Made by a program: the position numbers and the translations under genes | The notes under the pieces: generated by a model | What the model was told of the DNA's origin: nothing | Seen by the model: the letters and a program-made list of their open reading frames with translations, nothing else | Database searches by the model: none | Shown: positions 24,948 to 33,713 of the stretch, piece by piece | Layout: each line of letters begins with the position of its first letter | Numbering within the stretch: the first letter of the stretch is position 1 | Origin: Streptomyces sp. D2-8 | GTDB lineage: Bacteria; Actinomycetota; Actinomycetes; Streptomycetales; Streptomycetaceae | Direction: 5' to 3' | Assembly (NCBI RefSeq): GCF_023184515.1 | Contig: NZ_JAAHBP010000008.1 | Span: forward strand, 62,001-126,000 | DNA: 64,000 bases

Positions 24948-24976
24948 ACTTCCCGCTCGGCGCCCGCAGCGGACGC
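24948..24976 (-). promoter_or_regulatory. Candidate LitS promoter of the SDR-photolyase operon
   Basis: Minus strand GCGTCCGCT-N15-GAAGT, aligning with GCATCCGAA-N15-GAAGC of crtE and crtY at the same spacing (one change in GCRTCCG, one in GAAGY). It is 65 bases upstream of the SDR start and 24 bases past the end of the MMPL gene. Confidence 0.45.
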
Positions 24977-24999
24977 ACGACACGGGCGCCGCCGGCGGT

Positions 25000-27117
25000 T
25001 CAGCCGGAGGGAGTACCGCCGCCTGCCCCTTCCGGGGCCCGGCGGGCCAGGGCGCTCGGCCACCACGCCCGGGGCCCGATGTCGATCATCAGCGCGGGCA
25101 CCAGCAGCGAGCGCACCACGAGCGTGTCGAGCAGTACCCCGAAGGCGACGATGAACGCGATCTGCACCAGGAACGCCAGGGGGATCACCATCAGCGCCGC
25201 GAACGTCGCGGCGAGCACCACACCCGCCGAGGTGATCACACCGCCGGTGGTGGTGAGCCCGCGCAGCACCCCCTGCCGGTTGCCGTGCACGAGCGCCTCC
25301 TCCCGGACCCGGGACATGAGGAAGATGTTGTAGTCGACGCCGAGCGCCACCAGGAACACGAAGCCGTACAGTGGCACCGAGGCGTCCGTGCCGCTGAACC
25401 CGAGGAGGTGCTGGAAGACCAGCGCCGAAACCCCCAGCGTCGCCAGGAAGTTGAGCCCCACGGTCGCGACCAGCAGCACCGGCACGAGCAGGGAACGCAG
25501 CAGCAGCATCAGGATCAGCAGGATGACGGCGAGCACGATCGGCACGATGACCGTCCGGTCCCGGGCGGCGGTCCGCTGGGTGTCGTACTGCTGGGCGGTG
25601 TACCCGCCGACCAGCGCGTCGGCCCCGGGGATCGCGTGCACCTGCGCGCGCAGCCGCTCGACCGTCTGCTTGGCCGCGTCGCTGTCCGCGGCCGCCTTCA
25701 GGGTGGCGTCGATGCGCACGCGCCCGTCGACGACGAGCGGCTTTCCCGCCCCGGGCCGTCCGGAGGCGGCGACGGCGCCGGCGGAGGCCACGCCCTCGGT
25801 GCCTTGCGCGGCGGCCGTCACCTCGGCGGTCCGGCCGGCGTCGGCGATGATGACGGCGGGGTTGCCGGACCCGCCGGGAAAGTGCGCGCCGAGCGTCGCC
25901 TGCGCGGCCACCGAGGGCGCGTCGTTCACGAAGATCTCGTCGAGCGGCACGCCCTTGGAGGACAGGGAGGGCGAGAAGGCCGCACAGGCGGCCAGGACGA
26001 GCGCCGTCACCGCCCACGTCCGCCGCGGCCGGCCGTTCACGACCCGGGCGACCCGGCGCCACACGCCGCTGCCCTCCGCCGACTCCGCCGGCGGCTTGGG
26101 CCGGGACGGCCAGTAGGCGATGCGGCCCAGCAGGGCCAGCGCGGCCGGCAGGAAGGTGAGGGTGACGAGCACGGCGCAGACGATGCCGATGGCGCCGACC
26201 GGCCCGAGGGCGCGGTTGTTGGTGAGGTCGCTCGCGAGCAGGGCCAGCAGCCCGAGCGCCACGGTGGCGGCGCTGGCGGTGATCGCCCCGAAGGAACGGC
26301 GTACGGCGGCGGACGCGGCCGCGAAACGGTCTCCGCGCACGGCGAGTTCCTCACGGAAGCGCGCGGCCAGCAGCAGGGCGTAGTCGGTGGCGGCGCCGAT
26401 CACCAGGATCGACAGGATGCCCTGCACCTGCCCGTCGACCCGGACCACGTCCCGCTCCGCCAGCGCGTAGACCACGGCACAGGCCACGCCCAGGGCGAAG
26501 ACCGACCCGAGGATGATCAGGAACGGAAGCAGCACGCTCCGGTAGACCAGCAGCAGGATCAGCAGCACGGCGCCGAGGGCCACGCCCAGCAGCAGTCCGT
26601 CGATGCCCGCGAACGCGTCCGACAGATCGGCCTGGCTGGCCGCCGGGCCGGCGATCGCCGCCGTGGTGCCCGGCACGGCCCGGGCCGCCTCGCGCACCAC
26701 GTCGAGGGTGGCGGGCAGTTCATCGCCCAGGTCGGGCTCCAGCTGGACGACGGCCTGTATCGCCTCACGGTCGTCGGAGAGCAGGGCGGGTGACGGGCGG
26801 CCCACGACGCCGGGCTTCCCGGCGAGCGCGGCGACGGCGCGGGTGGCCTCGGCCCGCCGGTCCTCGGTGAGCCGCTCCCCGTCCGCCGTCCACACCACGA
26901 TGGCCGGCACGGTCTCGGACTGGTCGAAGGCCGCTCGGGCGTCGAGCACCCGGGTGGACTCGGCACTTCGCGGCAGGAAGGCGGCCTGGTCGTTGGTGGC
27001 CACCTCGCCGAGTTTGCCCGCGTAGGGACCGAGCGTTCCGCCCACCCCCAGCCAGACGAGCAGCAGAACGAGCGGTACGAGCCGCCGTGCCCAACGCTGT
27101 GCGGTACTCATGCGCAT
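25000..27117 (-). CDS. MMPL/RND-family membrane transporter
   Basis: Start set at ATG 27117 because the frame's earlier Met falls inside the putative MarR operator; 27111 is an alternative. 705 residues with the two-fold MMPL layout: one TM helix, a large outer loop, five to six TM helices (LLLGVALGAVLLILLLVYRS ...), then the same again. Motifs such as GAATDYALLLAARFREEL and GVDYNIFLMSRVREEAL are the paired GxxxDY of RND proteins. Proton-driven export of a hydrophobic compound or lipid is likely. Divergent from a MarR gene that probably represses it. Confidence 0.88.
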   Translation of the reverse strand: MRMSTAQRWARRLVPLVLLLVWLGVGGTLGPYAGKLGEVATNDQAAFLPRSAESTRVLDARAAFDQSETVPAIVVWTADGERLTEDRRAEATRAVAALAGKPGVVGRPSPALLSDDREAIQAVVQLEPDLGDELPATLDVVREAARAVPGTTAAIAGPAASQADLSDAFAGIDGLLLGVALGAVLLILLLVYRSVLLPFLIILGSVFALGVACAVVYALAERDVVRVDGQVQGILSILVIGAATDYALLLAARFREELAVRGDRFAAASAAVRRSFGAITASAATVALGLLALLASDLTNNRALGPVGAIGIVCAVLVTLTFLPAALALLGRIAYWPSRPKPPAESAEGSGVWRRVARVVNGRPRRTWAVTALVLAACAAFSPSLSSKGVPLDEIFVNDAPSVAAQATLGAHFPGGSGNPAVIIADAGRTAEVTAAAQGTEGVASAGAVAASGRPGAGKPLVVDGRVRIDATLKAAADSDAAKQTVERLRAQVHAIPGADALVGGYTAQQYDTQRTAARDRTVIVPIVLAVILLILMLLLRSLLVPVLLVATVGLNFLATLGVSALVFQHLLGFSGTDASVPLYGFVFLVALGVDYNIFLMSRVREEALVHGNRQGVLRGLTTTGGVITSAGVVLAATFAALMVIPLAFLVQIAFIVAFGVLLDTLVVRSLLVPALMIDIGPRAWWPSALARRAPEGAGGGTPSG

Positions 27118-27149
27118 CCCAAGCCGTAGAGGAAGTAGCTCACTCATAA

Positions 27150-27174
27150 AGTATCTCAATCATTGAGAGATACT
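27150..27174. promoter_or_regulatory. Candidate MarR operator between MMPL and MarR genes
   Basis: AGTATCTC (27150-27157) and GAGATACT (27167-27174) form an exact 8-bp inverted repeat with a 9-base spacer. It is in the middle of the 68-base divergent region, where MarR dimers normally bind both promoters. The AT-rich repeat stands out against the GC-rich surroundings. Confidence 0.6.
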
Positions 27175-27185
27175 AGGCTGGGGGG

Positions 27186-27695
27186 ATGAGTGGCTCCGGT
27201 GTACCCACGGCATCTCTTCCGGCGGACGACCCCACCGGGTTGCAGACCTTCGCCGTTTTGTTGCGCCGCATGAACAGCGAGTTCAACCGCATCGCCCAGG
27301 AGTTCGCCCAGGATCAGGGCCTGCACCTCACCGACATGCAGGCCCTGATCGCGATCCTGGACGCCGGCTTTGACGCCGACGCGGGGGGCGAGCCCATGAC
27401 GCCGGGCCGTCTGCGGGGGGAGCTCAATCTCACGTCCGGCGCGGTGACCGCGTGCCTCGACCGGCTGGAGCGGGCCGGGCACATCCGCCGGGTCCGGGAC
27501 GCCGGTGACCGCCGCGTGGTGCACCTGCACTACGCCGACGCGGCCCGGGGTCTCGCCCGGGACTACTTCCGGCCCCTGGCCCGGAGCACCGACGCGGCCC
27601 GGGGCCGGTTCAGCGCCGAGGAGCTGGAGGTGGTCGTCCGGTTCCTCGCCGAGATGAACTCCGAACTCGTCCTGCTGCGCCGCAGCTCCGGCTGA
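27186..27695 (+). CDS. MarR-family transcriptional regulator
   Basis: 169 residues with winged-helix features: LHLTDMQALIAIL, MTPGRLRGELNLTSGAVTA (HTH), LDRLERAGHIRRVRDAGDRR (wing, with the conserved DxRR). ATG 27186 follows GGGGGG. It is transcribed away from the MMPL transporter with a shared palindrome, the common arrangement in which MarR represses an exporter until a ligand binds. Ligand unknown. Confidence 0.88.
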   Translation: MSGSGVPTASLPADDPTGLQTFAVLLRRMNSEFNRIAQEFAQDQGLHLTDMQALIAILDAGFDADAGGEPMTPGRLRGELNLTSGAVTACLDRLERAGHIRRVRDAGDRRVVHLHYADAARGLARDYFRPLARSTDAARGRFSAEELEVVVRFLAEMNSELVLLRRSSG

Positions 27696-28273
27696 AAAGC
27701 ATCGGCGAGAGGGGTGTCGGCCCTCGAACGGCCGGTCCGTAGAAGCGTGAATGTGAAGACAGTCTTCCGCGCACCCCACCAGTTCAGCGCGCCGCCGGCC
27801 CCAAGTGTCACCGTCCCCGCCGAGGGGCGTGGAACAGCCTGATTCCGGCCCGCCCGGGGGGGTCGGCTGTGACTACACTCGCCGCCCATGCAGGAGCACG
27901 ATCACAAGACAAACCAGCAGAAAACGCTTCATCGTCCATCGAGTCTCGACGCCGTCGACCGGCATGTGAAGGCGGCGTGGCGCATGGCCGGATCTGTCGT
28001 CCACACGGTCGGATCCGTGTCCTGCGCCGAGGCGTACGGTCCCGGCCGGGCTCCTGAGGAGAGACGCGGACAGCGCCGGGCGGCAGCCGTCCGGCCGGGC
28101 CGCGACGGCCGGCTCGTCCAGGTGCCGCCGCGGTCCGCCACTCGTGCGGCCCTGCGGGCCGGGAGCCGCCTCTCGGCGGTCCGCGCCGGTCGGGAAGCGG
28201 CCACGCCGGTCATCGGCTGCCGCCCGATCAACGCTTTTTCCACTGTGATTAACGCCATACCCGGGACGGCTGC
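27696..28273. other. 578-bp region without a convincing gene
   Basis: A plus-strand frame from ATG 27888 to 28277 overlaps the next start by GTGA and has TACACT eight bases before its ATG, but its codon bias is poor at both ends and the protein resembles nothing. On the minus strand, a 19-residue frame starting MKRFLLVCLVIVLLHG near 27932 looks like a tiny hydrophobic peptide; I cannot support it. The end of the region (28230-28260) is AT-richer and may hold the promoter of the glycosyltransferase. Confidence 0.4.
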
Positions 28274-30373
28274 GTGAGCCGCTCGGCACATCGCCGGCAC
28301 GCCCGTTCCCGCACCCCCCGCGGACACTGGCGGCTGCTCGCCCTGACCCTGCCCGTCGTCTTCGTCGCCCTGCTCTTCGAGGGCTGGACCATCCACGAGG
28401 TGGACGCCGCCAAGACGCGCCGCCCGTGCACCAGACCCGTGCCCCCGTCCGTGGACCGCGGCGGCCCCGTGCTGCGCGGCATCGACGGGGACAAGGTGCG
28501 GTCCGCGGCGGCGCCCGCGCGCACCGTCGCCCTCACCTATGACGGCGGCCCCGACCCCGAGTGGACCCCCCGTCTGCTGGATCTGTTGCGGGAACACCAC
28601 GCGCACGCCACCTTCTTCGTCTTCGGCGCCCAGGCGGCCCGCCATCCGGACCTGGTCCGGCGCATCCTCGACGAGGGTCACGAGATCGGTTCGAGCACCT
28701 ATACGGGAGCCGACCTCGGCTCCTCGTCGCGCGTCCGCTTCGGCATGGAACTGGGCCTCACCCAGCAGACCCTGGCGGGTACGGCCGGCATCCGCACCCA
28801 GCTGCTGCGGATGCCGATGACCACCGAGGTGGACACGCTGTGCGGTGCCGAGTGGCAGGCGGCCCGCAAGGCCGCCGCGGACGGCTATGTGCTGGTCGCC
28901 GCCGACCGCCCGGGCCGCGATCCCGCGCACGGCCTGATCCGGCAGTTCAGCCAGACGGAACTCGCGTACGACGAGACGAAGCGGCTGCTCGACGACCCGC
29001 ACGCCGACCGGTTCACCACCGTGACGGACGCGGTCGGCATGCCGCCCGCCGAAACCCGGGTGTCCCCCGCCAAGCGCTGGCTGGGCAAGGCCCTGAACTG
29101 GACCGTGGCGGCCGGGAACACCTTCACGCACATCATGACCTGGGTGCTGGTCGTGGCCGGAGCGCTCGGCCTGCTGCGGTTGCTGTCCCTGACCTTCTTC
29201 GCCCGCGCCCACGTCCGGCGCCTCACCCGCCCACGCCCCGGCGCGCCCTGGCTGCGGGAGGTCGACGCGCCCGTGACGGTGCTCGTGCCCGCCTACAACG
29301 AGGAGGCGGGCATCGAGTCCACGGTCCGTTCACTGCTCGCCGCCACGCATCCGCACCTCGAGGTCGTCGTGATCGACGACGGCTCGACGGACCGGACAGC
29401 GGACCTCGCCACCTGGATCGACGACCCCCGGGTACGGGTGATCCGGCAGCCCAACTCGGGCAAGGCGGCGGCGCTCAACACCGGTCTGGCCAACGCGTCC
29501 CACGACATCGTGGTCATGGTCGACGCCGACACCGTCTTCGAGCCCGACGCCCTGTACCGGCTCATCCAGCCGCTCGCGCACCCGGCGGTCGGCGCCGTCA
29601 GCGGCAACACCAAGGTCGGCAACCGCCGCGGGCTGCTCGGCAGATGGCAGCACCTGGAGTACGTCTTCGGCTTCAACCTCGACCGGCGTATGTTCGAGGT
29701 GCTGGAGTGCATGCCGACGGTTCCCGGCGCCATCGGCGCCTTCCGCCGGGACGCGCTCATGGGCGTCGGCGGGGTCAGCGAGGACACCCTCGCCGAGGAC
29801 ACCGACCTCACGATGGCCCTGTGGCGGGCCGGCTGGCGGGTGGTCTACGAGGAGTCGGCCGTCGCCTGGACCGAAGTGCCCACCACGCTCGGGCAGTTGT
29901 GGCGGCAGCGCTACCGCTGGTGCTACGGCACCCTGCAGGCGATGTGGAAGCACCGCCGGGCCGTCGTCGAAGTGGGCGCGGCCGGACGCTTCGCCCGTCG
30001 CGGGCTGAGCTACCTGGCGGTCTTCCAGGTGGTCCTGCCCCTGCTGGCGCCCGTCGTCGACCTCTACGCGGTGTACGGGGCGCTCTTCGCCGACCCCGTA
30101 CAGGCGGCGGGCGTGTGGATCGCCTTCCTCGGGATCCAGCTGGTCTGCGCGGGCTACGCGCTGAGACTCGACGGCGAGCGGCTGCGGACGCTGTGGTCGC
30201 TGCCTCTCCAGCTCTTCGTCTACCGGCAGTTGATGTACCTGGTCGTCATCCAGTCGGTCGTGGCCCTGCTGCTCGGCACCCGGCTGAAGTGGCACCGCAT
30301 GGAGCGCTCCGGCACGGCGGCCACCCAGCAGCTCAGCAGGCCGGCCGCCGAACGACAGCTGTCATCGAGGTGA
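28274..30373 (+). CDS. Fused degenerate NodB deacetylase / family 2 glycosyltransferase
   Basis: 699 residues: a signal-anchor (20-40), a NodB-type domain (about 85-270), a TM helix (about 285-310), a GT2 domain and several C-terminal TM helices. The GT2 half is intact: VLVPAYNEE, VVIDDGS, VMVDADT (DxD), LAEDTDL and QRYRW as in processive polysaccharide synthases. The NodB half is not: TFDDGP reads TYDGGP (88-93), and the metal-binding H-x3-H of NHTYTHPDL reads SSTYTGADL, losing both His. So deacetylation is unlikely and the domain may only bind polymer. Seven bases before an LCP-family ligase gene, suggesting one surface-polysaccharide operon. Confidence 0.85.
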   Translation: MSRSAHRRHARSRTPRGHWRLLALTLPVVFVALLFEGWTIHEVDAAKTRRPCTRPVPPSVDRGGPVLRGIDGDKVRSAAAPARTVALTYDGGPDPEWTPRLLDLLREHHAHATFFVFGAQAARHPDLVRRILDEGHEIGSSTYTGADLGSSSRVRFGMELGLTQQTLAGTAGIRTQLLRMPMTTEVDTLCGAEWQAARKAAADGYVLVAADRPGRDPAHGLIRQFSQTELAYDETKRLLDDPHADRFTTVTDAVGMPPAETRVSPAKRWLGKALNWTVAAGNTFTHIMTWVLVVAGALGLLRLLSLTFFARAHVRRLTRPRPGAPWLREVDAPVTVLVPAYNEEAGIESTVRSLLAATHPHLEVVVIDDGSTDRTADLATWIDDPRVRVIRQPNSGKAAALNTGLANASHDIVVMVDADTVFEPDALYRLIQPLAHPAVGAVSGNTKVGNRRGLLGRWQHLEYVFGFNLDRRMFEVLECMPTVPGAIGAFRRDALMGVGGVSEDTLAEDTDLTMALWRAGWRVVYEESAVAWTEVPTTLGQLWRQRYRWCYGTLQAMWKHRRAVVEVGAAGRFARRGLSYLAVFQVVLPLLAPVVDLYAVYGALFADPVQAAGVWIAFLGIQLVCAGYALRLDGERLRTLWSLPLQLFVYRQLMYLVVIQSVVALLLGTRLKWHRMERSGTAATQQLSRPAAERQLSSR

Positions 30374-30380
30374 TGAGGAC

Positions 30381-31763
30381 ATGGTTCACCCCATGAGCGA
30401 CGGACCGGGCAGGTGGCCCGGAACCGACCGGCAGGACGAGAACGGGCAGGCACAGGGGCAGGGTGTGATCACGGGCCAGGTGTGGCAGCACGCCGCCCCT
30501 CCGCTCCGGACGCCCGACCGGCCGTACGAGGGCTACGTCGTCGGCCCGTACCCGTACCTCGGTGCCGACCCCGGCCCGTACCCGTACCCGCCTCCGCCCG
30601 CGTCTCCGTACGACAGCCCGTACCGGGACCTGGCCGCCGAGCCGTACCGAGAGCGTGCCGCGGAGCCGCCGGGCGGTACCGCCGCCGAGCCGGACGGCAG
30701 CGGCGGTGCCCGTGAAGACCCCCGGCACGAGGGCGGCGGGCGCGGCGGGGGCGGCAGACCCGGACGGGTGCGACCCGGCCGGTTCCGCCGTTTCCTGCGC
30801 CTGCTGGCAGCGCTGCTGTGCGCCCTGGCGCTCACCGGCGCGGGCACCTGTGCCTGGGCCGAGTTCAGGCTCGACAGGTCCGTCGACCTGGGCGCGGTCG
30901 CGGACCGTCGGCCGCCCGGGAAGGGAACGAACTACCTCATCGTGGGCTCGGACGGCCGGGACGGCCTGTCGGAGCAGGCCAGGAAGGAGCTGCACACCGG
31001 CACGGCCGGAGGCAGCCGCACCGACTCGATGATGCTCCTGCACACCGGTGCCCACGGCGCCACCATGGTGAGCCTGCCGCGCGACTCCTGGGTGACCATC
31101 CCGTCGTACGTCGACCCGAACACCGGCAAGCTCCACCGGGCGGCGAAGAACAAGCTGAACGCGGCCTACTCCCTCGGCGGGCCCGGGATGCTCGTCCGGA
31201 CCGTCGAGCTCAACACGGGCCTGCGCGTCGACCACTACGCCGAGATCGGCTTCGCGGGGTTCGTCGGTGTCGTGGACGCGGTCGGTGGTGTGGACATGTG
31301 CGTGCCCCGGAACATCGACGACCCGAAGTCGGGACTGAAGCTGAGGAAGGGCTGCCACAACCTGACCGGCGCCCAGGCGCTCGCGTTCGTCCGCCAGCGG
31401 CACCAGGAGGCCGACGGCGACCTGGGACGCTCCACGAACCAGCGCAAGTTCCTCGCCGCCCTTGCCCGCAAGGCCGCCGCCCCGGGCGTCGCGCTCGACC
31501 CGTTCAGCACGTATCCCGCCCTGAGCGCGGGACTGGACACCCTCGTCGTGGACAAGGACATGGAACTGCCGTCTCTGCTGTCGCTGTTCCGGGCGATGAA
31601 GAGCGTCTCGGGAGGCGGCGGCAGGCAGTTGAACGTCCCCGTGGTCAAGGGCGGGTTCCGCACCGCCGGCGGGAGTGCCCTGCAGTGGGACCGGGCGAAG
31701 GCGGAGGAACTCTTCGCCGAACTGCGGGGCGACCGGCCGGTGACCACCGAGGGGGAGGGCTGA
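30381..31763 (+). CDS. LytR-CpsA-Psr (LCP) family ligase
   Basis: 460 residues from ATG 30381, behind GAGG; a second ATG at 30393 is possible. A long Pro/Tyr/Gly-rich cytoplasmic N-terminus (about 130 residues, many PY pairs) is followed by one TM helix (FLRLLAALLCALALTGAG) and the LCP domain: NYLIVGSDGRDG, SRTDSMMLL, SLPRDSWV, NAAYSLGGPGMLV and GVVDAVGGVDMCV. These enzymes move lipid-linked polymers onto peptidoglycan. Being directly downstream of the GT2 synthase, it probably attaches that product to the wall. Confidence 0.88.
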   Translation: MVHPMSDGPGRWPGTDRQDENGQAQGQGVITGQVWQHAAPPLRTPDRPYEGYVVGPYPYLGADPGPYPYPPPPASPYDSPYRDLAAEPYRERAAEPPGGTAAEPDGSGGAREDPRHEGGGRGGGGRPGRVRPGRFRRFLRLLAALLCALALTGAGTCAWAEFRLDRSVDLGAVADRRPPGKGTNYLIVGSDGRDGLSEQARKELHTGTAGGSRTDSMMLLHTGAHGATMVSLPRDSWVTIPSYVDPNTGKLHRAAKNKLNAAYSLGGPGMLVRTVELNTGLRVDHYAEIGFAGFVGVVDAVGGVDMCVPRNIDDPKSGLKLRKGCHNLTGAQALAFVRQRHQEADGDLGRSTNQRKFLAALARKAAAPGVALDPFSTYPALSAGLDTLVVDKDMELPSLLSLFRAMKSVSGGGGRQLNVPVVKGGFRTAGGSALQWDRAKAEELFAELRGDRPVTTEGEG

Positions 31764-32062
31764 CCGACCGGACGCGAGTCCGGCCGGGCCAGGTGTGTGG
31801 GGCGGCCGGGCCCCGTGCAGTGGGCGGAGCCCGGCCGCCCCGTCCCTCTCCGCCCCACTCCCGGGGGGAGACAGGAGCGGCGCGGAGAGAGGCGGGGGAT
31901 GCGTCGCCGGCTCGCGCCGACGACGACGTCCCGCCGGTCGGCCCGGCGCGGACGCGGCACTTCACACAGCGCACGGCCCGCGCCGAACGTCACCGGGCGG
32001 GGTGGGACGTGAGGGACGCCCGGTGGGTTGTGACACTTCTGTGAGAACGCACGCTGGTTCCC
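31764..32062. other. Intergenic region with strong terminator
   Basis: Contains a hairpin with 13-bp perfect arms GGGGCGGCCGGGC (31799-31811) and 31829-31841, 36 bases after the LCP stop, which should end the GT2-LCP transcript. The rest up to 32062 has no convincing gene and presumably contains the promoter of the ECF sigma gene; no clear -10 was recognised. Confidence 0.6.
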
Positions 32063-32875
32063 ATGAGGGTGTCGCAGCGAACGGGGCGCGTCGGTCGGCA
32101 CGAAACCGCAAGGAACCCGGTGCGAACGAGGACGGTCTTGGGTCAGGAACGGCAATCGCGCTACACACAGGCCCACGACGGGGAACTGGGTGCGGCCGTC
32201 GCGCGGGCCCAGCAGGGTGACGAGGCGGCCTTCGCGGTCGCCTACCGGCTTGTGCAGCCCGGGCTGCTCGGCTATCTGCGGGGGCTCGTCGGCGAAGACG
32301 CGGAGGACGTGGCGTCCGACGCCTGGCTGCAGATCGCCCGGGACCTCGGAAGGTTCAAGGGAGACGGGGACGGCTTCCGGGGCTGGACGGCCACCATCGC
32401 CCGGCACCGCGCACTGGACCATGTGCGACGCCAGCGCGTGCGCCCCCGGCCTGGTGTGATCGAACAGGACGTTCTGGACCTGCCCGGCCCGCACAGCACC
32501 CACGAACAGGCCCTGGAGGCCGTCTCCACCGAACGCGCCCTGGAGCTGGTCTGCGGGCTGCCGCGGGACCAGGCCGAGGCCGTGCTCCTGCGCGTCATCG
32601 TCGGCCTGGACGGCCCCGCCGCGGCGCGCGTCCTCGGCAAGCGTCCCGGCGCGGTGCGCACCGCCACGTACCGGGGGCTGAAACGCCTCGCCCGCCAGTT
32701 GGGCCTCGGAGCGGAGGCCGCCGAGGGTGTGACGGACGAGGCTCCCGGAACGCTGGAGGGGCGACATCAGTCACGAATACGTCAGGGGTCGGACAGACCG
32801 GCAGCACAGACCGGTATGCCGGACCCATCGAACAGCTCAGGCAGGAACGGACAACGGGCATGGGTGATCGGCTGA
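32063..32875 (+). CDS. ECF-type RNA polymerase sigma factor
   Basis: 270 residues if ATG 32063 is used; no good ribosome-binding site precedes it, and the region before about residue 35 looks unstructured, so a later start is possible. Sigma region 2: EAAFAVAYRLVQPGLLGYLR and DAEDVASDAWLQIARDL with RGWTATIARHRALDHVRR; region 4: ALELVCGLPRDQAEAVLLRV and KRPGAVRTATYRGLKRLAR. A 60-residue tail follows region 4. It overlaps the next gene by 16 bases, which may be its regulator. Confidence 0.82.
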   Translation: MRVSQRTGRVGRHETARNPVRTRTVLGQERQSRYTQAHDGELGAAVARAQQGDEAAFAVAYRLVQPGLLGYLRGLVGEDAEDVASDAWLQIARDLGRFKGDGDGFRGWTATIARHRALDHVRRQRVRPRPGVIEQDVLDLPGPHSTHEQALEAVSTERALELVCGLPRDQAEAVLLRVIVGLDGPAAARVLGKRPGAVRTATYRGLKRLARQLGLGAEAAEGVTDEAPGTLEGRHQSRIRQGSDRPAAQTGMPDPSNSSGRNGQRAWVIG

Positions 32876-33630
32876 GCCGCGACGGGGTCACGGGCAGTCG
32901 GCAGGTGCGCCCCGGCGACGCCGTGCCCGGCTGGTGGGACCCGCAGGACGACAGCGCGCTGCACACGGTCCTGGCCGCCGCCCTGCGCGCGGACGACCCC
33001 GGGCCCGAAGCCGAGCACCGGGCCGTGGCCGCCTTCCGCGCCGCCCGCGACGCGGGAGCACACCGGGCGCGCACCCGGCACGGGGACGACTGGCGGCCGC
33101 ACGCGGCGCCGCGCACCGGCCGTCAGGTGAAGACGGCGTTCGCCGCCGTGTTCACGAGCATCGCCCTGGGCGGTGTCGCGGTCGCGGCCATCGGTTCGGC
33201 CGGTCCGTCCGCGGACGGTACCGGGGGAAGGGCCGCGCGCCCCTCGGCCCTCGCTCCGGCCCGGCCGGACGGTGAGACCTCGTCGGCCTCCTCGGGCGGC
33301 CCGGGGCGGGCCGCCGGCTCGTCCTCCGCCCAGGACACCGAGGCCCGCTGCCGCGCCTACGAACGGGTCAAGGACCGCGGGAAGGTGCTCGACGCGACGG
33401 CCTGGCAGCGGCTCGTCGCGGCGGCGGGCAGCGAGGACAAGGTCGACGCGTACTGCGCCGAGCGGCTGGCGCGGTCCACCGCCGAGGCCGACCGGTCCGG
33501 AGGGCCGGACGGACCGGGCGGAGCCGGCGCAGGTGCGGCGGATCCCGGCACGGGCACGGCCGGCAACAGCGGGACCACCGGCAAGCGGAATCCCGGCAAC
33601 GGCCGGCCGGGTGGCGGCAAGGGCGAGTGA
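32860..33630 (+). CDS. Single-pass membrane protein, possible anti-sigma factor
   Basis: 256 residues. About 85 cytoplasmic residues (PGWWDPQDDSALHTVLAAAL, EAEHRAVAAFRAARDAG), one TM helix (TAFAAVFTSIALGGVAVAA), and an outer part with a short conserved-looking helical segment containing two Cys (RCRAYERVKDRGKV ... VDAYCAERLARS) and a Gly-rich tail. No zinc motif is present. Overlap with the ECF gene and the topology suggest it controls that sigma factor, but I do not recognise the family. Start ATG 32860 is supported by the overlap only. Confidence 0.6.
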   Translation: MGDRLSRDGVTGSRQVRPGDAVPGWWDPQDDSALHTVLAAALRADDPGPEAEHRAVAAFRAARDAGAHRARTRHGDDWRPHAAPRTGRQVKTAFAAVFTSIALGGVAVAAIGSAGPSADGTGGRAARPSALAPARPDGETSSASSGGPGRAAGSSSAQDTEARCRAYERVKDRGKVLDATAWQRLVAAAGSEDKVDAYCAERLARSTAEADRSGGPDGPGGAGAGAADPGTGTAGNSGTTGKRNPGNGRPGGGKGE

Positions 33631-33713
33631 CCCCGGCCGCGTGGGCATGCCCCTGTGACGATTCCAGCGTCTCTTTCGGTGTGTAAGTAGTGAAGAGAAC
33701 CTGGAGGTTTCGA

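Noticed and set aside
22990..26793. A 1267-codon open frame on the plus strand across photolyase, SDR and MMPL genes
   Set aside because: It is antisense to three well-supported genes, has the composition of a shadow frame (Gly/Arg/His/Gln-rich, no domains), and such frames are expected at this GC content.
27873..27932. A 19-residue hydrophobic peptide (MKRFLLVCLVIVLLHG...) on the minus strand
   Set aside because: Too short to support without expression or conservation data, and no ribosome-binding site is clear.
27888..28277. A 129-codon plus-strand gene with a possible leaderless promoter and GTGA overlap with the next gene
   Set aside because: Codon bias is poor, no similarity is recognised, and its end lies in AT-richer, promoter-like DNA. 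Left as unassigned.
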